A stretch of 64,000 nt of DNA from Pseudomonas guineae (GCF_900113745.1 NZ_FOQL01000002.1:434001-498000); one strand, 5' to 3'. Shown: positions 1 through 12,325, numbered from the stretch's first letter. Made by a program: numbers and translations. The notes: generated from the sequence alone by a model not told the origin.

Positions 1-1541
1 TCTTTCATGTCGGTGACGACAGGGCATAGCAGGTGCGGAATACCTTCGTAGATCGACAGCTCGAGCATCTTTGGATCGATCATAATCAAGCGCGCCTCTT
101 CTGGCGTCGACTTGAACAGGATCGACAAAATCATCGCGTTAACTCCGACCGACTTTCCGGAACCGGTGGTACCGGCTACCAACAAGTGAGGCATCTTCGC
201 CAGGTCGGTAATCACCGGTTTACCGCCGATGTCATGGCCTAGCGCCAGAGTCACCGGAGACTTGGCCTCATCATATTCAGGTGACGACAATACTTCGGAG
301 AAGCGCACAATCTGTCGGTCTTCGTTGGGTATCTCGATACCGACCGTGGTTTTACCTGGAATAACTTCTACGACGCGCACGCTGATGATCGCCATCGAGC
401 GCGCCAAGTCTTTGGCCAGGCCGGAAATACGGCTGACTTTGATCCCCGCTGCGGGCTGGATCTCGAAGCGGGTAATCACCGGGCCCGGATGAACGGACTC
501 GACGATAACCTCGACGCCAAATTCCTTGAGTTTGATTTCCAGCAGACGTGACATGGCCTCAAGGTATTCGGGCGAATATTTCTTCTGTACTTTTTCAGCC
601 ACATCGAGGATCGAGATCGGCGGCAAGCTACCAGCTAGAGCGCTGTCTTCGAAGAGATTGACCTGTTTTTCTTTGAGTACACGCTTGCTGGGCTCAGTTT
701 CTTTCGGCGCAACTGAAGGAGCGATGACCGGCGCTGCGCGGTTAACACGCTCACTCATGTGTTTGCTTAGCGATTCTTCGCGCTGAATAAGGCGTTCTTT
801 GACTTTAGCTTGCTCGCGACGGTCCAGCACTATCGGTGCGGACACGTCACTGACACGCTCATCGACCTCGCGCAGCTGCGCAACCAACTGCTTACGCTCA
901 AGCCGAGCATTCCACCAGCGATTGGCCAGGCTCTGAATAAGCTCGATCAAATCCAGAGTGATTTTGCCGGTCAAGTCCATCACCTTGAACCAGGATAAGT
1001 CGGCAAACACGGTCAATCCGAAAAGAAAAAACGCAATCAACAGTAGCGTGCTGCCCTGCACGTTCAACCCATTAATAGCCAGCTGGCCAAGGCTTTCACC
1101 CAGTGCACCACCAGCAGAAGCTGGCATGCTCGAACCGGCATCAAAGTGGATAAATGCCAGCGCAGCCCCGGACAGCACCAGAAACATCAGGCCAATCAGG
1201 CGCCAGGAAAACAGCCAGCCGCTCCACTGCCACGGCTGATGGCGTGCGCGGAATACCTGTAAGGTTTTGACGGCCAGCAGCAGCGGGAAAACATAGGCGA
1301 AATAGCCTAGCGCCATAAACAAAATATCGGCAAACCAGGCGCCCGCGCGGCCGGCTGAGTTCTGTACTTGTTCAACATTACTGGTGTGGGTCCAACCCGG
1401 ATCCGCCGCATCGTAAGTCAGCAGTGCCATCCACAAATAAAGGCAAAGCGCGCCCAAGCCAATCAATGCGCCTTCTTTTAATCGATAAGGCAGTTGCTGA
1501 CGCCAGAGAGGGAGTTGGGCGGTTGGGCTAGATTTCTTCAA
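1..1541 (-). CDS. ftsK: DNA translocase FtsK (5' part, truncated by window edge)
   Basis: Septum-located ATPase that pumps chromosomal DNA during division and helps activate XerCD dimer resolution. About 513 N-terminal residues are visible. They contain several hydrophobic segments that anchor the protein (for example [17 protein letters not shown] and [16 protein letters not shown]), a linker, and the start of the motor domain with the Walker A region and IDPK/LELS-type Walker B residues followed by [15 protein letters not shown] near base 1. The C-terminal gamma domain lies outside the window. Start: the first in-frame codon that fits is TTG at 1541, giving MKKSS, which matches the KKS-type N-terminus I recall for Pseudomonas FtsK. 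The nearby ATG at 1548 runs into a stop after six codons. Transcribed divergently from trxB. Confidence 0.93.
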   Translation of the reverse strand, partial: MKKSSPTAQLPLWRQQLPYRLKEGALIGLGALCLYLWMALLTYDAADPGWTHTSNVEQVQNSAGRAGAWFADILFMALGYFAYVFPLLLAVKTLQVFRARHQPWQWSGWLFSWRLIGLMFLVLSGAALAFIHFDAGSSMPASAGGALGESLGQLAINGLNVQGSTLLLIAFFLFGLTVFADLSWFKVMDLTGKITLDLIELIQSLANRWWNARLERKQLVAQLREVDERVSDVSAPIVLDRREQAKVKERLIQREESLSKHMSERVNRAAPVIAPSVAPKETEPSKRVLKEKQVNLFEDSALAGSLPPISILDVAEKVQKKYSPEYLEAMSRLLEIKLKEFGVEVIVESVHPGPVITRFEIQPAAGIKVSRISGLAKDLARSMAIISVRVVEVIPGKTTVGIEIPNEDRQIVRFSEVLSSPEYDEAKSPVTLALGHDIGGKPVITDLAKMPHLLVAGTTGSGKSVGVNAMILSILFKSTPEEARLIMIDPKMLELSIYEGIPHLLCPVVTDMK

Positions 1542-1765
1542 AACGCATGTGTTCCTGCGCCAAAGACGCCGAATAGAGGATTAACAATTAAAATGTGTGG
1601 TGATTGTACGGGTTTAACCAGTCCGTGGAATGTTTCAGCCATTCGCTCAGGCAGGCTCAGGCGGTTGACTCCCGCTCTTTAGCCGCTTCGGTGTAGCATG
1701 TTGACCGATATCGTCCGTGCGGCTCAATTGGAGCATGCATTCTCTTTTGTGACAAAGGCTTATGA

Positions 1766-2725
<960 letters not shown>

Positions 2726-2776
2726 TTCACTTCAGGGCGGGCCTACATCCGCCCTGCCCTACCCCAGGGCTTGCAC

Positions 2777-3457
2777 ATGCTGACGTGGCTGCAACGCGAC
2801 TCCTTGATTTTCCCACCACTCAATAAAGCCCTACGTGAGCCCAACGGCCTGCTTGCTGCAGGTGGTGATCTGCGGCCAGAACGCTTGATAGAGGCCTATC
2901 GTCACGGCTGCTTCCCCTGGTTCCAGGATGACCAACCAATTCTCTGGTGGTCTCCAGACCCGCGCACCGTTCTGCTACCCAACAAGCTTCACATCTCTCG
3001 CAGCCTGGCCAAGGTGCTGCGCCAAGCGCGTTATCGAGTGACTTTTGACCAAGCGTTCGCTGATGTCATTCGCGCCTGCGCAGGCCCACGCAGCTATGCA
3101 GCAGAAACATGGATCACCAGCCCCATGCAGGACGCCTACCTTGAGTTGCACAAACGAGGCGTGGCGCACTCAGTCGAAGTCTGGCGTGATAATCAGCTGA
3201 TTGGCGGGCTATACGGTCTGGCCATGGGCCAGCTATTTTTTGGCGAGTCGATGTTTAGCCATGCAGATAACGCATCCAAAGTGGGTTTCGCCACCTTGGT
3301 TGAGCGATTGGAACACTGGGGCTTTGCTCTGATCGACTGCCAGATGCCTACTGAACACTTGCTTAGCCTCGGCGCCGAAACGATTTCAAGAGATGAGTTT
3401 GCATGCTACCTGAGTGCTCACCTTGACCAGCCCAACCAAGCCGACTGGCTCGCCTAG
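2777..3457 (+). CDS. aat: Leucyl/phenylalanyl-tRNA--protein transferase
   Basis: Adds Leu or Phe from charged tRNA to proteins with N-terminal Arg or Lys, making N-degrons that ClpS hands to ClpAP. The 226-residue protein carries HGCFPW (43-48), WWSPDPR (57-63) and FGESMFS, all family hallmarks. I chose the ATG at 2777 because the homologous N-terminus is MLTWL; an in-frame TTG at 2771 would add only two residues. It is followed by the second N-end transferase gene (bpt), with clpA and clpS nearby on the other strand, so ligases and protease adaptor of one pathway are clustered. Confidence 0.95.
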   Translation: MLTWLQRDSLIFPPLNKALREPNGLLAAGGDLRPERLIEAYRHGCFPWFQDDQPILWWSPDPRTVLLPNKLHISRSLAKVLRQARYRVTFDQAFADVIRACAGPRSYAAETWITSPMQDAYLELHKRGVAHSVEVWRDNQLIGGLYGLAMGQLFFGESMFSHADNASKVGFATLVERLEHWGFALIDCQMPTEHLLSLGAETISRDEFACYLSAHLDQPNQADWLA

Positions 3458-3512
3458 GCGAGTTAGCCAGCCTGGCTTACACTTGTTTGAAGACCGATCC
3501 CGAGAGCCGATC

Positions 3513-4220
3513 ATGACTGAGCTGGCCCGCCTGAAGTTTTATGCCACTCAACCACACCCCTGCAGCTACCTGCCCGATGAACAGGCTACAACTCTGTTCC
3601 TCGACCCCAGCCAGCCGATGGATGTGGAGGTTTACGCTGAACTTTCGGAAATGGGTTTCCGCCGTAGCGGCGACCATCTTTACCGGCCGCACTGCCAACG
3701 ATGCAACGCGTGCATCCCAGCACGCATCCCAGCTGCGCAGTTCAGCCCCAGCCGCCAGCAACGACGCATACTCAAACGCAATCAGGACATTCAGGTGCGC
3801 ATCGTGCGCCCAGCTTTTACCGAGGAATATTACGCACTGTATGCGCGCTATATTGAGCAGCGGCATGCCAATGGTGATATGTACCCGCCCAACCGCGAAC
3901 AATTCTCGACCTTTCTAGTACGCGATTTAGCATTCTCACGCTTCTACGAGTTCCGTTTGGGTAACCAGCTGCTGGCAATCGCCGTGACTGATGTGCTGCC
4001 CAATGGACTGTCTGCGGTTTACACTTTTTATGAGCCAAGCGAGGAACGACGCAGCCTCGGACGCTTTGCCATCCTTTGGCAAATCGCCGAAGCCGCCCGT
4101 ATTGGGCTGCATGCACTCTATTTGGGTTACTGGATCAAGAGCTGTCGCAAGATGAGTTACAAGACTCAATATCGACCCATCGAGCTATTCGTCAACCAGC
4201 GTTGGACCAGCATTAACTGA
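3513..4220 (+). CDS. bpt: Aspartate/glutamate leucyltransferase (arginyltransferase family)
   Basis: ATE1-family aminoacyl-tRNA-protein transferase of 235 residues, often annotated ate. In proteobacteria the Bpt type transfers Leu to N-terminal Asp or Glu and so feeds the ClpS/ClpAP N-degron pathway. Seen: the N-terminal cysteine set C17, C61, C64 and C67 (in HPCSYL and CQRCNAC) and the C-terminal YKTQYRP segment typical of the family. The ATG at 3513 begins [10 protein letters not shown], matching the family; in-frame codons further upstream lie inside aat. It sits about 55 bp after aat and about 100 bp before infA. Whether Leu or Arg is transferred cannot be read from sequence alone; Leu is inferred from the Pseudomonas clade. 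Confidence 0.93.
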
Positions 4221-4320
4221 AGCGCTTGGCGTAAACCCCAAATTTCGGGCACAATGCACGCCGCTTTTGCCTGGCGCCAGTTGCACCGGGCCATTCATTG
4301 GATACCGAGGGCTTTACTGC

Positions 4321-4539
4321 ATGTCGAAAGAAGACAGCTTCGAAATGGAAGGCACTGTCGTCGACACCCTGCCCAACACCATGTTCCGTGTGGAGTTGGA
4401 AAATGGGCACGTCGTTACTGCGCACATCTCCGGAAAGATGCGCAAAAATTACATCCGCATTCTGACTGGCGACAAAGTTCGTGTTGAACTTACGCCTTAT
4501 GACTTGAGCAAGGGCCGTATTACCTATCGCGCCCGCTAA
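4321..4539 (+). CDS. infA: Translation initiation factor IF-1
   Basis: A 72-residue single S1/OB-fold protein that binds the 30S A site during initiation. The start [11 protein letters not shown], the core [13 protein letters not shown] and the terminal YRAR are diagnostic, and the length is exact for the family. It lies between bpt and clpA (convergent) and shares with clpA the hairpin at 4590-4618. Confidence 0.97.
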
Positions 4540-4589
4540 CAGGCCGCTGAAAACCTAGTTTTCCGGCATCTGTTACACCAAGCTCCAGT

Positions 4590-4618
4590 AAAAACGCCCG
4601 GCAATGCCGGGCGTTTTT
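4590..4618. terminator. Bidirectional intrinsic terminator between infA and clpA
   Basis: Perfect stem ACGCCCGGC/GCCGGGCGT with a small loop, flanked by A's on the left and a T run on the right, so it can end transcription of infA (plus) and clpA (minus). Confidence 0.9.
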
Positions 4619-4637
4619 GTGCGCGTAAAAACTACGC

Positions 4638-6908
4638 TTAGGCCATTTCTGCCGTGGTTTCGAAATCGAAGGTCAGCTCACCATCTTCTATGTCGATACG
4701 CACCACACCACCGTGGTCAGCCAGCTCACCAAAGAGTATCTCTTCCGCCAGCGGACGCTTGATCTTGTCCTGGATCAAGCGTGCCATTGGCCGCGCCCCC
4801 ATTTGCACGTCATAACCACTCTCCGCCAACCAGCTACGTGCCGCACTACTGACTTCCAGTGTGACCCGTTTGTCCTCAAGCTGTGCTTGCAGCTCTGTAA
4901 GGAACTTGTCGACGATGCTTTTGATCACCTCGTGACTCAGGCGGCCGAACTGAATAATGGTATCCAGACGGTTGCGGAATTCCGGCGTGAAGCTTTTCTT
5001 GATCACTTCCATGGCATCAGACGAGTGGTCCTGACGGGTAAAGCCAATGGATGCCCGCGCAGCCGTTTCAGCCCCGGCGTTTGTGGTCATAATCACAATC
5101 ACGTTACGGAAGTCTGCTTTGCGGCCGTTGTTATCGGTCAGGGTTCCGTGATCCATAACTTGCAGCAGCAGGTTAAAGACCTCTGGGTGAGCCTTCTCGA
5201 TCTCATCAAGTAGCAGCACGCAGTGTGGCGTCTTGGTGATCGCCTCGGTTAACAAACCACCTTGGTCAAAGCCAACATAGCCTGGTGGCGCACCGATCAG
5301 ACGCGACACAGTATGGCGCTCCATGTACTCGGACATGTCGAAGCGAACTAGCTCAACCCCCAAGGCTTTAGCCAATTGGCGCGCGGCCTCTGTTTTACCG
5401 ACCCCGGTAGGACCAGCGAACAAGAACGAGCCAACCGGTTTGTCGGGCGCTTTAAGACCGGCGCGCGACAGCTTGATTGCAGTCGACAGCGAGTCAATCG
5501 CAGCGTCTTGCCCAAAAACAGTGAGTTTTAGGTCGCGCTCAAGATTGCGTAACAATTCTTTATCCGAGCTGCTGACATGCTTAGGCGGAATACGGGCAAT
5601 TTTCGCCACGATATCTTCAACCTGTGCCACATCAATACGAGTCAAACGCTTATCCAGTGGCTGCAGACGCTGATAAGCCCCTGCCTCATCGATTACATCA
5701 ATGGCCTTGTCAGGCATGTGGCGATCGTTGATATAGCGCGAGGCGAGCTCAGCGGCTGCGCGCAGAGCCTCATCGCTGTACTCGATACTGTGGTGCTGTT
5801 CGAAGCGGCCTTTCAGACCACGCAGAATGCCAATGGTGTCTTCGACCGAAGGCTCAACCACATCGACTTTCTGGAAGCGCCGCGCCAGGGCACGGTCCTT
5901 CTCGAAAATACCGCGAAACTCTTGGAATGTTGTCGAGCCAATACAACGAATTTCACCCGACGACAACATTGGCTTGAGCAGGTTGGATGCATCCATAACC
6001 CCACCAGACGCTGCGCCAGCGCCGATAATGGTGTGGATTTCATCGATAAACAGAATGGCATGTGGGCGCTTACGCAACTCATTGAGCAACGCCTTCAAGC
6101 GCTTCTCGAAGTCACCGCGGTATTTGGTACCGGCCAGTAGCGCACCTAAATCTAGGGAGTAGACCACGCTGTCTGCCAGCAGATCAGGCACCTGCTTATC
6201 GACGATGCGCTTAGCCAGCCCCTCGGCAATGGCTGTCTTACCCACGCCAGCCTCACCGACCAGCAGAGGATTATTTTTGCGCCGGCGCGCGAGAATCTGC
6301 GCCACACGCTCAACTTCCATTTCACGACCGACCAGTGGATCAATTCGACCCTGACGAGCCAATTCGTTCAAATTGCTGGCATAAGCATCAAGAGGATTGC
6401 TGGAGCTGGCGGATTCACCACCCTCTTCGTCCTGCATTTCCTGTTCGGTTTCCGCATGACCGCCGTGGCCTGGCACCTTAGAGATACCATGAGCAATAAA
6501 ATTGACCACATCGATACGTGCGACGCTCTGCTGCTTAAGCAGAAATACCGCTTGGCTTTCCTGCTCGCTAAAAATCGCAACCAGTACATTAGCGCCGGTA
6601 ACCTCACGCTTGCCGGAGCTTTGCACGTGGAAAACTGCACGCTGCAGAACGCGCTGGAAACCGAGCGTAGGCTGGGTCTCGCGTTCTTCATCGTGCTGGG
6701 GAATTAACGGCGTGGTGGAGTCGATAAACTCCTGCAGGTCATGCCGCAACTTGTCTAGGTTGGCACCGCACGCACGCAATACGCTAGCGGCGGCCTCATT
6801 ATCAAGAAGGGCCAGCAGCAAGTGCTCAACCGTCATAAATTCATGACGCTTGGTACGAGCCTCCTTGAAAGCCAGATTGAGGGTGACTTCGAGCTCTCGA
6901 TTTAACAT
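4638..6908 (-). CDS. clpA: ATP-dependent Clp protease ATP-binding subunit ClpA
   Basis: Hsp100 unfoldase that partners ClpP. The 756 residues contain the N-domain that docks ClpS (starting [14 protein letters not shown]), the first AAA module with Walker A GEAGVGKT, and the second with GPTGVGKT followed by the arginine-rich D2 region. A short IGF loop of the type that contacts ClpP lies in ASIGFTRQ. The start is the ATG at 6908, 29 nt downstream of clpS, so clpS-clpA is probably one transcript. Its adaptor and the two N-end transferases aat and bpt are all within 5 kb. Confidence 0.97.
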   Translation of the reverse strand: MLNRELEVTLNLAFKEARTKRHEFMTVEHLLLALLDNEAAASVLRACGANLDKLRHDLQEFIDSTTPLIPQHDEERETQPTLGFQRVLQRAVFHVQSSGKREVTGANVLVAIFSEQESQAVFLLKQQSVARIDVVNFIAHGISKVPGHGGHAETEQEMQDEEGGESASSSNPLDAYASNLNELARQGRIDPLVGREMEVERVAQILARRRKNNPLLVGEAGVGKTAIAEGLAKRIVDKQVPDLLADSVVYSLDLGALLAGTKYRGDFEKRLKALLNELRKRPHAILFIDEIHTIIGAGAASGGVMDASNLLKPMLSSGEIRCIGSTTFQEFRGIFEKDRALARRFQKVDVVEPSVEDTIGILRGLKGRFEQHHSIEYSDEALRAAAELASRYINDRHMPDKAIDVIDEAGAYQRLQPLDKRLTRIDVAQVEDIVAKIARIPPKHVSSSDKELLRNLERDLKLTVFGQDAAIDSLSTAIKLSRAGLKAPDKPVGSFLFAGPTGVGKTEAARQLAKALGVELVRFDMSEYMERHTVSRLIGAPPGYVGFDQGGLLTEAITKTPHCVLLLDEIEKAHPEVFNLLLQVMDHGTLTDNNGRKADFRNVIVIMTTNAGAETAARASIGFTRQDHSSDAMEVIKKSFTPEFRNRLDTIIQFGRLSHEVIKSIVDKFLTELQAQLEDKRVTLEVSSAARSWLAESGYDVQMGARPMARLIQDKIKRPLAEEILFGELADHGGVVRIDIEDGELTFDFETTAEMA

Positions 6909-6937
6909 AGCTTCACCTCATGCCCAAGTGGCCGGCG

Positions 6938-7300
6938 TTAACCGTCCTTCTCTATTTCACAGAGTAGCGGATGCTGGCTCTCTCTCGCATATTGATTCAC
7001 CTGTGTCGCTTTGGTTTCAGCAATATCACGAGTAAACACTCCACATACTGCCCGCCCCTCTGTATGGACGGCCAGCATGATTTTGGTCGCTTGTTCTCGA
7101 TTCAGGCTGAAAAAAACCTCGAGAATCTCGACCACAAAATCCATTGGGGTGTAGTCATCATTAAACAAAATCACCTTGTACATCGGAGGCGCCTGCAGTG
7201 CGGGCTTAGCCTCCTGTACGGCCAAGCCATAGGAGTCATCCTCATGCTCGGCGGGATCGTCTTGGTTGGATGTTAGTCGAATCTGGCTACGTGCATGCAT
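6938..7300 (-). CDS. clpS: ATP-dependent Clp protease adapter protein ClpS
   Basis: Adaptor that binds N-end-rule residues and delivers substrates to ClpA. At 120 residues it has a variable acidic N-terminal tail and the conserved core [20 protein letters not shown], then MLAVHTEG and the [11 protein letters not shown] region that line the binding pocket. It lies just upstream of clpA on the same strand and is divergent from cspD, an arrangement shared with E. coli and Pseudomonas. The ATG at 7300 lacks a strong ribosome binding site, but the N-terminal length suits the family. Confidence 0.95.
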   Translation of the reverse strand: MHARSQIRLTSNQDDPAEHEDDSYGLAVQEAKPALQAPPMYKVILFNDDYTPMDFVVEILEVFFSLNREQATKIMLAVHTEGRAVCGVFTRDIAETKATQVNQYARESQHPLLCEIEKDG

Positions 7301-7490
7301 GCTGAATAGCTTCGTTGATGGGCGAATAGTCTGTACTGGACAGAGTTTGACCGGCTTCTCAGCCAGTTACAGCATTGCCTTGACTATCGGCAAAACGGTG
7401 TTACAAACAATGAATGCCCTATGCGGGTATTAGAGGGGTTCTGCAGTGTTGCTGGCGCATGTCAAGCAACGTGCGGAGTGAGTGGATGAT

Positions 7491-7506
7491 ACTCCAGTGA
7501 TGGAGT
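7491..7506 (+). other. Small hairpin in the cspD leader
   Basis: ACTCCA-gtga-TGGAGT, a perfect 6-bp stem with a 4-nt loop that ends about 9 nt before the purine-rich ribosome binding site of cspD. It could affect translation of a cold-shock-type mRNA; this is inference only. Confidence 0.35.
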
Positions 7507-7527
7507 CCTTTGCAGAGGGATATCAGC

Positions 7528-7791
7528 ATGGTTAGCGGTAAGGTCAAGTGGTTCAACAACGCCAAAGGTTACGGGTTTATCGTCGCTGATGGTCGAGATG
7601 AGGACCTGTTCGCCCATTACTCGGCCATCCAAATGGACGGCTATAAAACGCTGAAGGCTGGCCAGCCGGTAAGCTTCGATATTATTCAAGGCCCCAAAGG
7701 GCTCCACGCCGTCAACATCAGCGCGGCAAATGCGGTCATTGAAGCACCTGCCACTATCAAGCAGCATCATGAAACAATGGTTGATGTCTGA
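7528..7791 (+). CDS. cspD: Cold shock domain protein CspD
   Basis: An 87-residue OB-fold nucleic-acid-binding protein with RNP1 KGYGFI and RNP2 DLFAHYS. It is about 17 residues longer than CspA-type proteins, has a variable C-terminal tail, and sits divergent to clpS, which together point to CspD, a replication inhibitor in stationary phase in E. coli. The ATG at 7528 follows AGAGGGA; an upstream in-frame ATG at 7510 lies before this site and was not chosen. Ends before a terminator shared with icd. Confidence 0.92.
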   Translation: MVSGKVKWFNNAKGYGFIVADGRDEDLFAHYSAIQMDGYKTLKAGQPVSFDIIQGPKGLHAVNISAANAVIEAPATIKQHHETMVDV

Positions 7792-7814
7792 CTGCCTAGG
7801 TAGCTGACTGCCAA

Positions 7815-7848
7815 CAAAAAAGGCCGGTCAATTGACCGGCCTTTTTTT
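7815..7848. terminator. Bidirectional intrinsic terminator between cspD and icd
   Basis: Stem GGCCGGTCAATTGACCGGCC flanked by six A's on the left and seven T's on the right, so it suits both convergent genes. Confidence 0.92.
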
Positions 7849-7861
7849 ACTGCACCTTCGC

Positions 7862-9118
7862 CTACATGTGCGAAATCAACGCATCACCGAATGCCGAGCA
7901 TGAAAGCAGCTTGGCACCGTCCATCAGTCGCTCAAAATCATAGGTCACAGTCTTGGCCGAGATAGCGCCATTGGTGCCCTTGATAATCAAGTCGGCGGCT
8001 TCGATCCAGCCCATATGGCGCAGCATCATTTCGGCAGAAAGGATCAGCGAACCCGGGTTCACCTGATCCTTGCCAGCGTACTTCGGCGCAGTGCCGTGGG
8101 TGGCTTCGAACATGGCAATGGTGTCTGACAGGTTGGCGCCCGGAGCGATACCGATACCGCCCACCTCAGCCGCCAGGGCGTCGGACAGGTAGTCACCATT
8201 GAGGTTCAGGGTGGCGATTACATCGTACTCAGCAGGACGCAGCAGGATCTGCTGGAGCATGGCGTCGGCGATGGCATCCTTAACAATGACGTTCTTGCCG
8301 GTTTTCGGATTCTTGAACTGCATCCAAGGGCCGCCATCAAGCAGGGTTGCGCCGAACTCTTCAGCAGCAATTTCGTAAGCCCACTCTTTGAAGGCACCTT
8401 CGGTGAACTTCATAATGTTGCCTTTGTGCACGATGGTCAGCGAGTCGCGGTCGTTATCGACCACATACTGCAGAGCCTTACGCGCGAGACGCTTGGTACC
8501 TTCTTTAGAAACAGGTTTAACGCCGATACCGCAATCCTGGTCGAAGCGAATCTTGGTGACGCCCATTTCCTCTTTGAGGAACTTGATTACCTTGATGGCT
8601 TCCGGCGAGCCGGCCTTCCACTCGATACCGGCATAAATGTCTTCCGAGTTTTCACGGAAGATCGTCATATCGACGTCCTGTGGCTTCTTTACTGGGCTCG
8701 GCACACCTTCGAACCAACGAACTGGACGCAGGCAGACATACAGATCGAGCTGCTGACGTAGGGCAACGTTCAGAGAGCGGATACCGCCACCCACTGGGGT
8801 CGTCAGCGGTCCCTTGATGGACACAACGTAATCCTTTACTGCATCCAAGGTTTCCTGAGGTAGCCAGGTGTCCTGGTCGTAAACCTGAGTGGCTTTCTCT
8901 CCGGCATACACTTCCATCCAGGAGATCTTGCGCTCTCCGCCGTAGGCTTTCTGGACGGCAGCATCAACGACTTTGATCATTACCGGGCTGATATCGACAC
9001 CAATACCATCACCTTCAATGAAAGGAATGATTGGGTTATTCGGTACATTCAGAGATGTATCGGCATTAACGGTGATTTTGTCACCGATTGCTGGCACCTG
9101 GATCTTTTGGTATCCCAT
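7862..9118 (-). CDS. icd: NADP-dependent isocitrate dehydrogenase (homodimeric type)
   Basis: TCA-cycle enzyme converting isocitrate to 2-oxoglutarate with NADP. At 418 residues it is the E. coli Icd type. The substrate loop [12 protein letters not shown] includes S115, equivalent to the serine phosphorylated by AceK when carbon is routed to the glyoxylate shunt. The NADP-binding and [12 protein letters not shown] regions are intact. It is divergent from a second, unrelated monomeric isocitrate dehydrogenase (idh), with isocitrate lyase 11 kb away: the branch-point set is clustered. Confidence 0.97.
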   Translation of the reverse strand: MGYQKIQVPAIGDKITVNADTSLNVPNNPIIPFIEGDGIGVDISPVMIKVVDAAVQKAYGGERKISWMEVYAGEKATQVYDQDTWLPQETLDAVKDYVVSIKGPLTTPVGGGIRSLNVALRQQLDLYVCLRPVRWFEGVPSPVKKPQDVDMTIFRENSEDIYAGIEWKAGSPEAIKVIKFLKEEMGVTKIRFDQDCGIGVKPVSKEGTKRLARKALQYVVDNDRDSLTIVHKGNIMKFTEGAFKEWAYEIAAEEFGATLLDGGPWMQFKNPKTGKNVIVKDAIADAMLQQILLRPAEYDVIATLNLNGDYLSDALAAEVGGIGIAPGANLSDTIAMFEATHGTAPKYAGKDQVNPGSLILSAEMMLRHMGWIEAADLIIKGTNGAISAKTVTYDFERLMDGAKLLSCSAFGDALISHM

Positions 9119-9150
9119 GCTGGACTCCGTCTTGTGGTTAAACAGTCAGA

Positions 9151-9182
9151 TCACTCGAGAGTACCCCACTTGAATCGAGTGA
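9151..9182. promoter_or_regulatory. Inverted repeat in the icd upstream region (candidate operator)
   Basis: TCACTCGA at 9151-9158 and TCGAGTGA at 9175-9182 are perfect 8-bp inverted copies with a 16-bp spacer, about 33 bp upstream of the icd start codon. The geometry fits a dimeric regulator, but I cannot name one. Confidence 0.4.
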
Positions 9183-9216
9183 AACCATATGTTCATTGGT
9201 CTTATGCGCCAAGGCA

Positions 9217-9246
9217 TTCTGTGACGTACGGCGGCAGTGATATACT
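9217..9246 (+). promoter_or_regulatory. Probable sigma-70 extended -10 promoter for idh
   Basis: TGATATACT at 9238-9246 is an extended -10 element. The -35 region around 9217-9223 is weak, as is usual with extended -10 sites. Transcription would start near 9253, leaving a long leader before the ATG at 9483. Confidence 0.45.
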
Positions 9247-9482
9247 GCGCGCCTGACCAACAGGTCATAAGGCGTAGGTACCCCGAATAAGTGGATCGCG
9301 TCTTGAAACCGTCGAACTGCTACCGCGATTCAACGGCTCGATATGCTCAACACTCTACTGGTGCATCCAACATCACCGCGGCAAGACCTCGATTTCAGGC
9401 CCGATCATTCCTTGGGCTTTGGCGCTTATCTGCGCTTGTCGAGTGCTTATGTACGCTCAGCAAAGAAGAGAGTTAACTCTAA

Positions 9483-11708
9483 ATGTCCACCCCTTCGAAG
9501 ATCATTTATACCTTCACTGACGAAGCCCCAGCCCTTGCGACCTATTCGCTCCTACCTATTGTAGAAGCCTTCGCAGCCTCTGCTGGGATTGCCGTCGAAA
9601 CACGCGACATCTCTCTTGCAGCGCGCATCCTCGCCAGTTTTGCTGACCAGCTGGGTGCCGATAAGCAGATCGATGATGATCTAGCCAAGCTGGCAATTTT
9701 GGCAACTTCACCTGAAGCCAACATTATTAAGTTGCCTAACATCAGTGCCTCGGTGCCACAGCTGAAAGGTGCCATCGCCGAGCTTCAGGCTCAGGGCTTT
9801 GACATCCCGAATTTCCCTGAAGACCCGAAAACAGACGCTGAGAAAGAAGCCCGTGCGCGCTACAGCAAAGTGCTCGGCAGCGCGGTCAACCCGGTGCTGC
9901 GTGAAGGCAACTCCGACCGTCGCGCACCGGCCGCGGTAAAAGCTTTTGTGCGTAAACACCCGCATTCAATGGGTCAATGGAGCATGGCATCGCAGTCACA
10001 CGCCGACTATATGCGCGGCGGTGACTTCTTCTCCAGCGAGCAGTCGATCACCATGGCCAAAGCCGGTGACGTGCGCATTGAGTTCGTGGGTAAAGACGGC
10101 AAGGTCGAGATCAAGAAGCAGCTCACCCTGCAAGAAGGCGAAGTTTTCGACAGCATGTACATGAGCTGCCGCCAGCTGCGCGACTTCTTCGAAAAGACCC
10201 TGCAAGACTGCAAGGACACTGGCGTGATGTGGTCCCTGCACGTTAAAGCGACCATGATGAAGGTCTCCCACCCGATCGTCTTTGGTCACGCGGTCAGCGT
10301 GTATTACAAAGGCGTGTTCGACAAGTACGCCACCTTGTTCAACGAGCTGGGCGTAAACCCGAATAACGGCATCAGCAGTGTTTACGACAAGATCAAATCT
10401 CTGCCGACCTCACAGCAGGAAGAAATCCTCGACGATATTCATGCCTGCTACAGCGGTCGTCCAGAAATGGCCATGGTTGATTCCGTTAAAGGCATCACCA
10501 ACCTGCACATCCCCAGTGACGTGATCGTTGACGCCTCGATGCCAGCGATGATCCGCAGCTCCGGGAAGATGTGGGGCAAAGACGGTAAGCTCAAGGACAC
10601 CAAAGCGGTGATGCCGGAAAGCACCTACGCCCGCATTTACCAAGAAATGATTAACTTCTGCAAAACCAACGGCGCATTCGACCCCACCACCATGGGCAGC
10701 GTACCGAACGTTGGTCTGATGGCGCAGAAGGCTGAAGAGTACGGCTCCCACGACAAAACCTTCGAAATGACCGTCGACGGCAGCATGCGTGTCGTGCTGG
10801 CTGACGGCACGTTGCTCATGCAGCACGAAGTTGAAGCGGGTGATATCTGGCGCGCCTGCCAGACTAAAGATGCGCCTATCCGTGACTGGGTCAAGCTGGC
10901 CGTGACTCGCGCTCGCCAGTCCAACACACCGGCAATCTTCTGGCTCGACCCTGAGCGTGCGCACGATCGTGAGCTGCAGAAGAAGGTTGAAACTTATCTG
11001 CAGGATCACGACCTGACCGGCCTAGACATCCGCATGATGGATTACAACCAAGCCATCCGCGTGAGCATGGAGCGCCTGACTCGTGGCCTAGATACCATCT
11101 CGGTCACCGGTAACGTGTTGCGCGACTACCTGACTGACCTGTTCCCGATCATGGAGCTGGGGACTTCGGCGAAGATGCTGTCCATCGTTCCGCTGATGGC
11201 GGGCGGCGGCATGTATGAAACCGGTGCGGGCGGCTCTGCACCTAAGCACGTGCAACAGCTGACCGAAGAAAACCACCTGCGCTGGGATTCGCTGGGCGAG
11301 TTCTTGGCTCTGGCCGTGTCCCTGGAAGAAACCGGAATTAAGACCAACAACCCGAAAGCCAAGCTCCTGGGCACAACCCTGGACGCGGCGACCGGTAAGT
11401 TGCTCGACAGCAACAAGTCGCCTTCGCGCAAAACTGGTGAGTTGGACAACCGTGGTAGCCACTTCTACCTGGCGCTTTACTGGGCACAGGAGCTGGCGGC
11501 GCAGAGTGAAGACTTGGCGCTGCAGGCGCAGTTCGCACCCCTGGCAAAAAACCTAAGCGAGAATGAATCGGCTATCGTTGCCGAGCTCAGCGCGGTACAG
11601 GGCAAGCCAGTGGATATTGGTGGTTACTACCGCTCCAACCCGCAGCTGACCAGTCAGGTTATGCGCCCAAGCGCTACGTTCAACGCGGCCCTCGCTGCGC
11701 TTGCGTAA
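9483..11708 (+). CDS. idh: NADP-dependent isocitrate dehydrogenase, monomeric type
   Basis: A 741-residue enzyme of the monomeric IDH family, which is unrelated in sequence to Icd but catalyses the same oxidative decarboxylation. Its start [22 protein letters not shown] and the block [14 protein letters not shown] are family signatures, and its length matches the usual 740 or so. It is divergent from icd; many pseudomonads keep both enzymes, so flux to 2-oxoglutarate can be set by two differently regulated genes. The ribosome binding site is weak (AGAGAG upstream). Followed by a strong terminator. Confidence 0.96.
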   Translation: MSTPSKIIYTFTDEAPALATYSLLPIVEAFAASAGIAVETRDISLAARILASFADQLGADKQIDDDLAKLAILATSPEANIIKLPNISASVPQLKGAIAELQAQGFDIPNFPEDPKTDAEKEARARYSKVLGSAVNPVLREGNSDRRAPAAVKAFVRKHPHSMGQWSMASQSHADYMRGGDFFSSEQSITMAKAGDVRIEFVGKDGKVEIKKQLTLQEGEVFDSMYMSCRQLRDFFEKTLQDCKDTGVMWSLHVKATMMKVSHPIVFGHAVSVYYKGVFDKYATLFNELGVNPNNGISSVYDKIKSLPTSQQEEILDDIHACYSGRPEMAMVDSVKGITNLHIPSDVIVDASMPAMIRSSGKMWGKDGKLKDTKAVMPESTYARIYQEMINFCKTNGAFDPTTMGSVPNVGLMAQKAEEYGSHDKTFEMTVDGSMRVVLADGTLLMQHEVEAGDIWRACQTKDAPIRDWVKLAVTRARQSNTPAIFWLDPERAHDRELQKKVETYLQDHDLTGLDIRMMDYNQAIRVSMERLTRGLDTISVTGNVLRDYLTDLFPIMELGTSAKMLSIVPLMAGGGMYETGAGGSAPKHVQQLTEENHLRWDSLGEFLALAVSLEETGIKTNNPKAKLLGTTLDAATGKLLDSNKSPSRKTGELDNRGSHFYLALYWAQELAAQSEDLALQAQFAPLAKNLSENESAIVAELSAVQGKPVDIGGYYRSNPQLTSQVMRPSATFNAALAALA

Positions 11709-11730
11709 CGTCTAATGCCCAACCTGTTAT

Positions 11731-11769
11731 AACGCAGAAACCCCGGCCTTAGGCTGGGGTTTCTGCGTT
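11731..11769 (+). terminator. Intrinsic terminator after idh
   Basis: Long stem AACGCAGAAACCCC...GGGGTTTCTGCGTT with a short loop, ending 55 bp before nudJ. The T run is part of the stem, so it could work in both directions. Confidence 0.8.
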
Positions 11770-11823
11770 ATGCAGCCGGAAAATCACGTTATGATCGTCA
11801 CTTTATCAGCAGGTCGAATTTAT

Positions 11824-12264
11824 ATGGATTGGCAGCCACATATCACCGTCGCCACCGTCATCGAAGACCAGGGGCGCTTCCTTTTGGTCGAAGAAATGGC
11901 GGAAGGTCGAGCCGTATTCAACCAGCCCGCCGGTCATCTGGACGCTAACGAGAGCCTGTTGCAGGCAGCCATTCGCGAAACCCTTGAGGAAACTGGCTGG
12001 GATGTCGAGCTGACAGGTGTGACGGGAATCTATCTGTACACCGCGCCGAGCAACGGCGTGACCTACCAACGCGTATGTTTTGCCGGCAAAGCGCTGCGTC
12101 ATCATCCCGAGTACACACTGGATCACGGCATCATCGGCCCGTGCTGGCTAACGCGTGATGAGCTGGCGGCTCAACCTGAGCGCTGGCGCAGCGAGTTGGT
12201 AGTGCGCTGCATCGATGACTACCTGAGCGGGCACTGTTTTCCGCTGTCGTTGATCCGCGATTAA
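11824..12264 (+). CDS. nudJ: Nudix hydrolase, NudJ type
   Basis: A 146-residue pyrophosphohydrolase. The complete Nudix box runs G37-HLDANE43 ... R51-E52-TL-E55-E56-TG-W59. In E. coli the same position upstream of mnmA-hflD-purB is held by nudJ (phosphatase for thiamin pyrimidine pyrophosphate and other nucleotides), so the symbol rests on both motif and synteny. The ATG at 11824 gives [10 protein letters not shown]; upstream codons would overlap the idh terminator. Actual substrate unproven. Confidence 0.88.
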   Translation: MDWQPHITVATVIEDQGRFLLVEEMAEGRAVFNQPAGHLDANESLLQAAIRETLEETGWDVELTGVTGIYLYTAPSNGVTYQRVCFAGKALRHHPEYTLDHGIIGPCWLTRDELAAQPERWRSELVVRCIDDYLSGHCFPLSLIRD

Positions 12265-12325
12265 CGGCCGAGCGCATCAGCCTGCTAGAATCGCTCTCTT
12301 TTTCGAAGCCGTGTCCAGTATCCCC

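Larger units (their letters stand above)
9119..9482. other. Divergent icd/idh regulatory region, no gene
   Basis: 364 bp between two outward-facing isocitrate dehydrogenase genes. It holds an 8-bp inverted repeat (9151-9182), an extended -10 promoter for idh near 9241, and then about 230 nt of leader before idh. I see no convincing coding sequence in it. Confidence 0.7.
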
